Source: Erysipelotrichaceae bacterium UBA3379 (GTDB taxonomy: Bacteria; Bacillota_I; Bacilli_A; Erysipelotrichales; Coprobacillaceae). Taken from it: a DNA stretch of 43,808 bases. Both the position numbers and the translations under genes were made by a program. Of the stretch, positions 1 to 6,661 are shown in pieces. Numbering within the stretch: position 1 is the stretch's first letter; the number at the start of each line of letters is the position of its first letter. The stretch is from the NCBI GenBank assembly GCA_002359025.1, contig DEPZ01000027.1:1-43808 (forward strand), given 5' to 3'. Under the pieces are notes generated by a model that was given only the letters and a program-made list of their open reading frames with translations, did not search any database and had not been told where the DNA came from.

Positions 1-189
1 AGGTGCTTTGTTTTTGTCCTGTTTCCTGTGAACCGCTTTTAGATTGTCTTTGTTCACAAACGACATGAGGGCATATACCTTCTCGTGACTTTTGGCTCTT
101 TCTCTCACAATCTCCTGTATGTTTTCCATTTTGCTTCCCACCTTCAAGGTTTCCATGTTTCCTTTGAGATTAATGTTAACTGTGCTCAT
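1..189 (-). CDS. ltrA: Group II intron-encoded reverse transcriptase/maturase, N-terminal fragment
   Basis: A 63-codon open frame starts at ATG 189 (MSTVNINLKGNMETL) with purine-rich GGAGCGAAGGG just upstream, and runs off the left edge with no stop. The basic, helical N-terminus (IVRERAKSHEKVYALMSF) precedes the reverse transcriptase domain in bacterial LtrA-like proteins. Its position inside domain IV of the intron RNA supports the call. None of the catalytic RT motifs, including YADD, are inside the window, so activity cannot be judged. The exact start is uncertain because internal ATGs at residues 12 and 21 are in frame. Confidence 0.75.
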   Translation of the reverse strand, partial: MSTVNINLKGNMETLKVGSKMENIQEIVRERAKSHEKVYALMSFVNKDNLKAVHRKQDKNKAP

Positions 190-647
190 CCCTTCGCTCC
201 ATAGTCATTACCTACTTCACCGCTACTATGAACGAGTCCGACTCCTTATCGTTCATCTCCTCTATCTTGACTATTCATATCTTGTATAGAGAATACCTTA
301 CCAATTGGATCACTGCCCACTCTTGGACTTGGAAACGATAAGGTCTCCCAGGTATGCAGATTATCCTTTGTGCTCTCGCCATGTCCTCAGACCCCGATGA
401 CCCCTCACATTCTTGCCATTAGCGAATGCTTTGTACTGTCTTCCATATTAGGTGAGTATGTCGACAATCATATTATATAACTAACGAGGCTCAATAACTT
501 CACTTGCGTTACGGCTATAGCACTCTCCTGTCTACGCTTAGTTATTGTGTCACCACTTCTAACCCAAGACTGGATACTTACTGTTGGCTAGACTTTGTAA
601 GATTAGGAATTTCACCTAACTAGATAATTTGCACCGAACTGGCGCAC
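1..647 (-). mobile_element. Group II intron, 5' portion (truncated by window edge)
   Basis: On the minus strand the element begins GTGCGCC at 647, matching the GUGYG group II 5' consensus. About 460 nt of non-coding, structured RNA (domains I-IV) follow before a reverse transcriptase reading frame opens at 189. Two pairings support the boundary. The last six exon bases, TAGGTG (653-648), are complementary to CACCTA at 454-449 (candidate EBS1). Exon TAATGA pairs with TCGTTA at 487-482 (candidate EBS2, one G-U pair). The 3' end lies outside the window. The intron is inserted antisense to the rsmF-like gene, 31 bp upstream of that gene's -35 box. Confidence 0.85.
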
Positions 648-677
648 CACCTATCTCATTATAACATAGATTATGAG

Positions 678-706
678 TTTACAGAAATATATTTCATTTG
701 TATAAT
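678..706 (+). promoter_or_regulatory. Sigma-A-type promoter for the rsmF-like operon
   Basis: TTTACA (678-683) and a perfect TATAAT (701-706) are separated by 17 bp. An AGGTGAG ribosome binding site follows at 713-719, just before the ATG at 725. The promoter lies between the intron 5' end and the methyltransferase gene, so intron insertion left it intact. Confidence 0.8.
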
Positions 707-724
707 ATGTCTAGGTGAGAAAAG

Positions 725-2047
725 ATGAACAAAGATTTTGAAAAACAAATGAAAGATTTATTAAAAGATGAATATGATCTTTTTATGGAAGCTTTAAATA
801 AGCCTTCTATTAAAGCTTTTTATACCAACCCATTAAAAAAAGATGTTATCCATCATTTAGATTCAAAGTATATAGAAAAACACCCTGTTGTAGAAAATGG
901 GTATTATTTTGATTATGAAAATTATCCTTTAGGAAAGTCTCCTTATTTTTCTAGTGGTTTATATTATATTCAGGAACCAAGTGCAATGCTAGTTGCTCAT
1001 TTTCTTGATATTAAAGAGGATGATTATATTTTAGATATGTGCGGGGCCCCAGGTGGTAAAACTTGTGCAGTTGCCAGTCAACTATCTCAGGATGGTTTGA
1101 TGATTACCAATGATATTGTTCCATTACGCGCTAAAATTCTTTCTGAAAACGTAGAGAGATTTGGTTTAAAAAATACGATTGTTACAAATTGTGATCCTGT
1201 CAAACTTACGCCTCAATTACCTGAATTTTTTGATAAAATCATATTAGATGCTCCATGTAGTGGTGAAGGTATGTTTAGAAAACATGATCAAGCCATTGAA
1301 ACATGGTCACTTCAAAAAGTAAATGAATGTGCATATATTCAACGTGGACTCATTGATAATGCAATGGCTATGTTAAAACCTGGAGGGCAGCTCATTTATT
1401 CAACTTGTACATATAATACAATTGAAAATGAACAACAAATTCATTATCTTCTAGAAAACTATGACTGCACTTTAATACCTTTAGAAAAAAGTCATGGAAT
1501 GATGCCTGGTATTGGCATTGAAGAAGCCGTAAGACTCTATCCACACCATTATAAAGGTGAAGGCCATTTTATAGCATTAATTCAAAAAAATGGTATACCG
1601 TCTTCTAAAAAAATCCAAGCTTGTAAACCATCTATTTCTAAACAAAATCATGCACTTGTTGAAACATTTTATAAAACATATCTTCAAATCAAATGTCCGC
1701 CATATCTTCTCGACAACAATAACCATATATATGCCATCTTGCCACAATTCCCAAAACTTGATGGTATTCGCATATTACGTAATGGTTTATATTTAGGAGA
1801 ATGTAAGAAAAACCGCTTTGAACCAAGTTTTGCACTGGCTCTCACACTGCATCAAGAAGATGTCAAACAATTCTATAGTTTTCCTGAAACCCATGACAAC
1901 ATAAAAAAATACATTCATGGAGAGAGTATACCTGGAACAAATCAAAAAGGATATGGTGTTTTATTTGTAGATGAATTTCCACTTTCATTCTATAAAGAAA
2001 GTGGTTCACAGGCTAAAAACCTTTATCCAAAAGGATTACGACGATGA
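725..2047 (+). CDS. rsmF: rRNA cytosine-C5 methyltransferase (NOL1/NOP2/Sun family, RsmF-like)
   Basis: This 440-aa protein is predicted to transfer a methyl group from SAM to C5 of a cytosine in 16S rRNA. The SAM-binding motif DMCGAPGGKT sits near residues 104-113. Motif IV, DAPCSGEG (175-182), carries Cys178, and motif VI, STCTY (226-230), carries the nucleophile Cys228, so both family cysteines are present. The C-terminal ~150 residues fit the RNA-binding extension typical of RsmF/YebU proteins in Firmicutes. It is preceded by a strong promoter and overlaps the next gene by 4 bp (ATGA), which implies translational coupling. Which cytosine is modified cannot be read from sequence. Confidence 0.88.
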   Translation: MNKDFEKQMKDLLKDEYDLFMEALNKPSIKAFYTNPLKKDVIHHLDSKYIEKHPVVENGYYFDYENYPLGKSPYFSSGLYYIQEPSAMLVAHFLDIKEDDYILDMCGAPGGKTCAVASQLSQDGLMITNDIVPLRAKILSENVERFGLKNTIVTNCDPVKLTPQLPEFFDKIILDAPCSGEGMFRKHDQAIETWSLQKVNECAYIQRGLIDNAMAMLKPGGQLIYSTCTYNTIENEQQIHYLLENYDCTLIPLEKSHGMMPGIGIEEAVRLYPHHYKGEGHFIALIQKNGIPSSKKIQACKPSISKQNHALVETFYKTYLQIKCPPYLLDNNNHIYAILPQFPKLDGIRILRNGLYLGECKKNRFEPSFALALTLHQEDVKQFYSFPETHDNIKKYIHGESIPGTNQKGYGVLFVDEFPLSFYKESGSQAKNLYPKGLRR

Positions 2048-2517
2048 ACAAATTCGATTATATGAAAGACATCTTCTATCAAACAGTAGAAAATCAATGT
2101 TATGGACATCAAAAACAAAAAGCTTATTTCCATAGTTTACAGGTTACAAGCATCTGTCAACTCTTATCATTTATCTACAATATAGATTTAGAATTAATTT
2201 CTATTATTGGACTTTTCCATGATTACTCAAAATATATTCAACACACTTCTTTTGACCATGCATCAAGAAGCGCAGATCTTACAAAACAAATTCTTATTGA
2301 TTCTCATCTTTTTAATAATGAAGAAATAGATCTTATTTATACAGCTATTAAAAATCATAGTGATAAACAACACATTCATGATTTATATAGCGAAATCATT
2401 AAAGATAGTGATGTTGTGGCTCAATATTTAGAAGAACCTGAAATTATATTTGATTTATATTCACAACAAAGACTTGAAAAATATAAACAGTTTTATAATT
2501 ATGAAGCAAAGAAATGA
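2044..2517 (+). CDS. HD-domain phosphohydrolase, small
   Basis: This 157-aa protein has the metal-binding pattern of HD hydrolases: a His in AYFHSLQV, the HD pair in GLFHDYSKY, a later His in AIKNHSDK, and an Asp in KDSDVVAQYL. The architecture resembles the small HD proteins that dephosphorylate nucleotides (YqeK, YfbR or (p)ppGpp-hydrolase-like), but the substrate cannot be assigned. It overlaps rsmF by 4 bp and ends in a terminator hairpin that includes its own stop codon, so the two genes form a short operon. Confidence 0.75.
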   Translation: MNKFDYMKDIFYQTVENQCYGHQKQKAYFHSLQVTSICQLLSFIYNIDLELISIIGLFHDYSKYIQHTSFDHASRSADLTKQILIDSHLFNNEEIDLIYTAIKNHSDKQHIHDLYSEIIKDSDVVAQYLEEPEIIFDLYSQQRLEKYKQFYNYEAKK

Positions 2518-2537
2518 TCCTTGCTTCATATTTTTTT
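2500..2537 (+). terminator. Rho-independent terminator of the rsmF-HD operon
   Basis: A 10-bp perfect stem, TATGAAGCAA (2500-2509) with TTGCTTCATA (2521-2530), is followed by seven T residues. The stop codon of the HD gene lies in the loop. It abuts the end of the converging pilus locus. Confidence 0.85.
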
Positions 2538-2685
2538 AGAACTTAATCATGCTATTAACATTATTAACAATGCTTTGCATATAATCTTTTACAAGATTTC
2601 CTAATGGAGTTGCAGCTGTTAAAATGACTATACATACAACTGCTCCTATTCCAATCCATAACCACTTGTTAATTGTTTCATCCAT
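2536..2685 (-). CDS. 49-aa membrane miniprotein, candidate Tad/Flp-type pilin
   Basis: ATG at 2685 follows a good ribosome binding site (AAAGGAG, about 8 nt away) and reads to TAA at 2536. The 49-aa product starts MDETINKWLWIGIGAVV. It has a short hydrophilic N-terminus, one hydrophobic helix (residues 8-25), then an amphipathic tail (KDYMQSIVNNVNSMIKF). That is the size and shape of a mature Flp pilin, but there is no Flp-type G/XXXXEY prepilin cleavage site. It is the last gene of the locus, 56 bp after the preceding one. Pilin identity is inference from size, topology and context. Confidence 0.7.
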   Translation of the reverse strand: MDETINKWLWIGIGAVVCIVILTAATPLGNLVKDYMQSIVNNVNSMIKF

Positions 2686-2740
2686 TTTAAATTTCTCCTT
2701 TCATTTTTTAATTAATCTATTTCCACTTCATAGTAGAAAC

Positions 2741-3079
2741 CTATCTTGCATATCCTATTAATGTTTCCATAGAATAAACATTAAAAATAGGAATTTGTAT
2801 CTTATAAGTTAAAGATACTTTTACATCTTTTCGATCATCATAAACTGTCTGATCTTCTATTTTTAACTGATATCCATAACTTGATGCTTTACGATAACAT
2901 TCATCAATGACATCCTCATTGTAATAGGATGCCTCTATACGATCAATAACCATAGAATGAAATCTACCAGCATTTTCTATCTTCATCCCACTTATAATAA
3001 TCATAGAAACACTAAAAACCATCACAACCCATATAAAAAATGATGTCAAATGACTAAATATAGATTTCATCTCATTCAA
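2741..3079 (-). CDS. TadE-like single-pass membrane pseudopilin (112 aa)
   Basis: The protein has an N-terminal transmembrane helix (roughly residues 14-32, FFIWVVMVFSVSMIII). A region reading MVIDRIEASYYNEDVIDECY follows, then a beta-rich C-terminus. An N-terminal helix plus a small extracytoplasmic domain is the layout of TadE/TadF minor pilins. It contains no TadE-diagnostic residues that I can certify. The start overlaps the stop of the upstream gene by 4 bp, so the two are probably translated together. Function as a minor pilin is inferred from context. Confidence 0.65.
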   Translation of the reverse strand: MNEMKSIFSHLTSFFIWVVMVFSVSMIIISGMKIENAGRFHSMVIDRIEASYYNEDVIDECYRKASSYGYQLKIEDQTVYDDRKDVKVSLTYKIQIPIFNVYSMETLIGYAR

Positions 3080-3465
3080 TCCACAACAAATGTTGTTTCC
3101 TTTCTGTTAATCATTCCATAATACTCTAAGACATATGTTATTTTGTATAATCCTTTATGCTTGGTATCAACATATCCATAAACTTTAAGAAATTGATCAA
3201 TATTTTGTGTTGGGCCGTTTATAATTTCAAGATAATCTAAAGGATTAAAATCTTGATAGAGTTTCAATGTTGTTGTTTTTACAATCATTTCTACTTTTTT
3301 GTTTGATGAACCTTGAATTGTATCATTCAATGATATCTGCGTTCCCTTAGGTAAAACTTTTTGAAATGTTGACTGATGATAAACTTGAATAATCATAGAT
3401 ATCACCAACAATGATATGATTGCATACACACCAGACATCATATGTTGTTGAACTGTTTCATCCAT
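3076..3465 (-). CDS. Single-pass membrane protein with Ig-like ectodomain (129 aa)
   Basis: Residues 1-10 are polar (MDETVQQHMM), residues 11-27 form a hydrophobic helix, and the rest is extracytoplasmic. The last third (YGYVDTKHKGLYKITYVLEY) resembles the DTxxxGxYxVTY strand pair of bacterial Ig-like (DUF5011-type) domains. The first residues MDET match the start of the 49-aa miniprotein at 2685. It begins 2 bp after the stop of the 47-aa gene and overlaps the 112-aa gene, so it sits in the middle of the pilus operon. It may be a minor pilin or assembly factor. Confidence 0.6.
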   Translation of the reverse strand: MDETVQQHMMSGVYAIISLLVISMIIQVYHQSTFQKVLPKGTQISLNDTIQGSSNKKVEMIVKTTTLKLYQDFNPLDYLEIINGPTQNIDQFLKVYGYVDTKHKGLYKITYVLEYYGMINRKETTFVVD

Positions 3466-3466
3466 A

Positions 3467-3610
3467 TTACATGCCTACCAATTGAAAAATAACAGTCTGT
3501 ACAAATGGAGAGACACCAGTTAAAACCATTGTTAAAAAAATACTTATTACAATCATAGCACCTAAAGCTTCACTATGACTTAAAATAAATTCACAAATTG
3601 TATCATACAT
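3467..3610 (-). CDS. 47-aa membrane miniprotein, candidate Flp-type pilin
   Basis: ATG at 3610 lies 8 nt after a perfect AGGAGG (3624-3619); an ATG 4 nt upstream would stop after three codons. The product starts MYDTICEFILSHSEALGAMI. It has a polar N-terminus, one long hydrophobic segment (about residues 17-33) and a short hydrophobic tail ending FQLVGM. The glutamate at residue 14, just before the hydrophobic stretch, is reminiscent of the Glu5 of mature type IV pilins, but no standard leader is present. Only 1 bp separates it from the next gene. Confidence 0.65.
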   Translation of the reverse strand: MYDTICEFILSHSEALGAMIVISIFLTMVLTGVSPFVQTVIFQLVGM

Positions 3611-3614
3611 ACAT

Positions 3615-3722
3615 TTATCCTCCTATAATTATATTTAACCACCAAAATAAAACACCTATTATACTCATTCCAAATATAAGATCCACACAACATTCCATAA
3701 ATAATTCTATAACATCACTCAT
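3615..3722 (-). CDS. 35-aa transmembrane miniprotein of the pilus locus
   Basis: ATG at 3722 lies 1 bp after the stop of the platform gene, and its stop (TAA at 3617-3615) is followed directly by the next gene's start region. The last codons (GGA GGA TAA) double as the ribosome binding site of the next gene. The product, MSDVIELFMECCVDLIFGMS followed by IIGVLFWWLNIIIGG, is almost entirely membrane-spanning, with a Cys-Cys pair. The tight coupling on both sides argues that it is a real gene. Its function is unknown; it may be a structural subunit or a platform accessory. Confidence 0.6.
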   Translation of the reverse strand: MSDVIELFMECCVDLIFGMSIIGVLFWWLNIIIGG

Positions 3723-3723
3723 C

Positions 3724-5223
3724 TTATCCTCCCATATGTGCAAATATACTTACTAACATAATTAACATATCAACAATAATCTTTGTCATTGTTAAAATAA
3801 TTGGAATAAAGGAAACAATCAAAACACCTATTAATGCATTTTGATTTTTTACTTTTTCTCCATTTGACAACATTGTTTGATTTCTTTGAATTAATTCTGT
3901 TACTTCTCTTTCACTATCTTTTTGATCAACTTCTTGTAAAGAATACAAAGCCAACATAGCTGTATGTACATCATGCAAGTGATATTCACTTAAAAAGTTC
4001 GCAAACGGTTCAATGGATGTAGGATACTGTTCAACATCCAATAAAAATTTATCTAAATAGTAATATAAAGCCGGACTCACAAATTCCATACTATGACGCA
4101 TTGCCCCCACAACAACATAATTATTCAAATTCAATGCAACATCTCTTAACCATAATGGAAATTCTAACTCAATTGCTCTTGATAAACTCTTCTTTTGTAA
4201 CTTATACATATAATACGGTTCATAAAAAAGATAAACCAAGACGACTATACAAAAGAATACCAACATTATTTGTTGTATATAAAGCGCATATAAAAGCAAA
4301 AATCCAAATAACACAAATTTCATTTTCTGTTGTTTTAAAGCTAAACGATAATCATATTCTTCAATATTTTTAATCTTACGCATAATCTGTTTATCATTTT
4401 TTCGATTATAATCTTCTACAAGCCACTGTCCATTTATTTTCATTTGTACAATTGTCAGTAGAATCAATTCTGTAATTAAAAAGATAAGTGCCCCTATTTG
4501 ATATAAAGGATTACTTATCATTTTCGTTAAATCATCAACTTTAACCCACATAACACTAAATATCGCAAGTAATATCAAACTCGCAACTAGAGAAACCATA
4601 ACTTGCATCTTCTTTAGCTTCAATTCAGTTTGATAATTATAAACACGATTAATCCATGCTTTTAAATCATAATCAAGATTATTTAAGCTAACTCGATAAT
4701 CTTGAGATGATTTTTCTTCAACCGTCTTCATAAAACGATGTAAAGATATTAATCTTGCTGAATGATATTCTTCTTCAATAATTTTCAAAGCTTTATCATA
4801 TCTTTCATTACTCATATCTTCCATCAATATATGTATAGCCTGATCTATAGCTTGTTGAGTTGTTTCATCTACATAATGTCTTGTCTTTTGTAAACATACA
4901 AGAATCTTTGGATCTTGTTTAAAAAAGATAATCATCTTTTCCATATAATTCACTAAATTTTCAAATCTTTGATTATTATACATATGTACAAACTGAGCTT
5001 TAATAATCAATGGAAAAACAAAAAAACCTACACCAATCAATATAACCATACATATAGGTTTCAACAAATAAAAATATCCTGCTAAAAAAACAGCCAGTAA
5101 AAATACAACCAAAGATATCATATAGCTTTTGAAATGATATCGATATCCATAGGCCTCTATTTCAGTATTCAGTTGCTTATATAATAACTTTTGAAATCCT
5201 TTTATTAAACTTATATTCTTCAT
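3724..5223 (-). CDS. Tad-type pilus platform protein, TadB/TadC fusion-like
   Basis: This 499-aa polytopic membrane protein has an N-terminal hydrophobic pair (residues ~32-75) and a cytoplasmic helical block resembling a T2SF domain (EKMIIFFKQDPKI...). A second membrane pair lies near 208-262 and a third near 300-340. A second cytoplasmic helical block follows (ELEFPLWLRDVALNLNNYVV...), then a C-terminal membrane helix pair. Canonical Tad systems use two ~300-aa proteins, TadB and TadC; here both halves appear to sit in one chain. It follows the ATPase gene by 4 bp, as expected for an inner-membrane platform that the ATPase drives. Family assignment is from topology and context. Confidence 0.75.
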   Translation of the reverse strand: MKNISLIKGFQKLLYKQLNTEIEAYGYRYHFKSYMISLVVFLLAVFLAGYFYLLKPICMVILIGVGFFVFPLIIKAQFVHMYNNQRFENLVNYMEKMIIFFKQDPKILVCLQKTRHYVDETTQQAIDQAIHILMEDMSNERYDKALKIIEEEYHSARLISLHRFMKTVEEKSSQDYRVSLNNLDYDLKAWINRVYNYQTELKLKKMQVMVSLVASLILLAIFSVMWVKVDDLTKMISNPLYQIGALIFLITELILLTIVQMKINGQWLVEDYNRKNDKQIMRKIKNIEEYDYRLALKQQKMKFVLFGFLLLYALYIQQIMLVFFCIVVLVYLFYEPYYMYKLQKKSLSRAIELEFPLWLRDVALNLNNYVVVGAMRHSMEFVSPALYYYLDKFLLDVEQYPTSIEPFANFLSEYHLHDVHTAMLALYSLQEVDQKDSEREVTELIQRNQTMLSNGEKVKNQNALIGVLIVSFIPIILTMTKIIVDMLIMLVSIFAHMGG

Positions 5224-5227
5224 ATAT

Positions 5228-6274
5228 CTAACCTTTTAAAGGATTATCAATAGAAAAAGATTGAAAGTGTCTTAATAGACTCTCTGGCAACATCTCTCCA
5301 GTTAATTGTCCATTTTCAACTATCATATAAATCTTATTGACTTTATCCTTTCTTTCAAAAACTGCTAATTGATCAATATAACGATGAGGTCTTTTTCCTT
5401 TAGAACTTTCCTTATTCACTTTAATCGCGTAATCAAAAAAAGTAAATACATCATTTTCTTTACTCATTACCCCATTACTTCCTGCCCCAATCATATTATC
5501 AATACGATCAGGTACCATACGAACATCCTTACTATGAATACATGTCACAATAGCTAAACTTGTCGAAGCAACTTCTAAAACTTGTAAAACTTCTTGTGCT
5601 CTTGCCTCAGCCATCAATAACCATTTGGCATTTGCACGTAAAGCATATTCTATACCATCGGACCATGTAAAATGACGATTGATAATACATGGTCTCACAA
5701 ATTTATGAGGATAAATTTGCTTAAGCTTTAATTCATTGGTATCTTCTAACGTTACAATAGTTTCAATATCAGGAATCCATTTTGATGCATATTTTAAAAG
5801 TTCTGTTTTTCCTGTGCCAGTTCCACCTGTTAAAATCCCACTACAACGTGATAACATGAATGCTCTTATGAGTCTTTGAATTTTTTCATTACAATAGCCT
5901 GTATCAATCACATTTGTGTCACTCATACGAACTTTGGCTTCAATTTTTCTTAAGTTAATATGTGTCCCTGTTGTCGTGACTGAGGGATGGAGAATCGTAA
6001 TACGTAATGTATTTGTTTCTGCTTCTAAACGAGGTGAAGAATCATTATAGGATTTATTAACCATATCTGATATCCTTTTTGCGAAAACATGACAAAACTC
6101 TTCAGTTAATGTTGTTTCTACAAAGTATTCCCCCTTCGTTAAATCTTCTACTTTCATCTGTTGACCATCCCATTCAACATCCGTAATAGCATCATTTAAA
6201 ATATAAGGAAGCATATTTCCAAAATATTCTTCCTTAATTCCTAGATAACTCTTTTCATTCTGTATTTCTTTCAT
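5228..6274 (-). CDS. tadA: TadA/CpaF-type secretion ATPase
   Basis: This 348-aa cytoplasmic ATPase would power pilus or pseudopilus assembly. The Walker A motif is GGTGTGKT (150-157), preceded by CSGILTG. The Asp box is TLEDTNEL (175-182). A Walker B/arginine region reads WLLMAEARAQEVLQ (218-231), replacing the usual IxxGExRGxE, and VTCIHSKD follows like the ATIHANS segment of TadA. The N-terminal domain (1-~120) fits the two-domain VirB11/CpaF fold but is shorter than in most CpaF proteins. It overlaps the upstream TadE-like gene by 4 bp and is followed at once by the platform gene. Confidence 0.88.
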   Translation of the reverse strand: MKEIQNEKSYLGIKEEYFGNMLPYILNDAITDVEWDGQQMKVEDLTKGEYFVETTLTEEFCHVFAKRISDMVNKSYNDSSPRLEAETNTLRITILHPSVTTTGTHINLRKIEAKVRMSDTNVIDTGYCNEKIQRLIRAFMLSRCSGILTGGTGTGKTELLKYASKWIPDIETIVTLEDTNELKLKQIYPHKFVRPCIINRHFTWSDGIEYALRANAKWLLMAEARAQEVLQVLEVASTSLAIVTCIHSKDVRMVPDRIDNMIGAGSNGVMSKENDVFTFFDYAIKVNKESSKGKRPHRYIDQLAVFERKDKVNKIYMIVENGQLTGEMLPESLLRHFQSFSIDNPLKG

Positions 6275-6660
6275 TTGATCCCCTCACTTTCTACTTCTTC
6301 TACTATAGAAGTCTTTCTTACAGCTAATTCTTTTATCTGACGAAACGGATACTGTATTTTCGTTTTTACACAGACATCCAACAAACCTTTTTGATAATCC
6401 ACACCATAAACTTCCACATCAACTCCATGCGTTGATTGTAAAAGTCTCAAAAGATTTTGTGAAAATTCTCCAATATACTCCTCATTACTTCCTATGACAT
6501 ATCTTTGATCAACAATGACTCTTTGTGTTTCTTGCATTGCTAGTGAAACAACACGTCTTAACTCTTGTGTTTTTACATATTTTTGAACAAGTGAAATTGC
6601 AATCATTAACCATAATACAAAAATAATCATAAATAAAAAGCTTTTCAAGATACTCTTCAT
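6271..6660 (-). CDS. TadE/TadG-like membrane-anchored protein (129 aa)
   Basis: An N-terminal hydrophobic helix (residues 8-25, FLFMIIFVLWLMIAISLV) is followed by an amphipathic helix (QKYVKTQELRRVVSLAMQET) and a beta-rich C-terminal domain. This is the pseudopilin-like architecture seen in TadE proteins. The gene starts 1 bp after the stop of the large secreted protein and overlaps the ATPase gene by 4 bp. The sequence has no cysteines in the helix and no recognisable prepilin site. A minor pilin role is inferred from position and topology. Confidence 0.62.
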   Translation of the reverse strand: MKSILKSFLFMIIFVLWLMIAISLVQKYVKTQELRRVVSLAMQETQRVIVDQRYVIGSNEEYIGEFSQNLLRLLQSTHGVDVEVYGVDYQKGLLDVCVKTKIQYPFRQIKELAVRKTSIVEEVESEGIK

Positions 6661-6661
6661 A

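Noticed and set aside
92..289. 65-aa plus-strand frame at the left edge
   Set aside because: It lies antisense to the intron reverse transcriptase and intron RNA, has no ribosome binding site and has no recognisable protein features.
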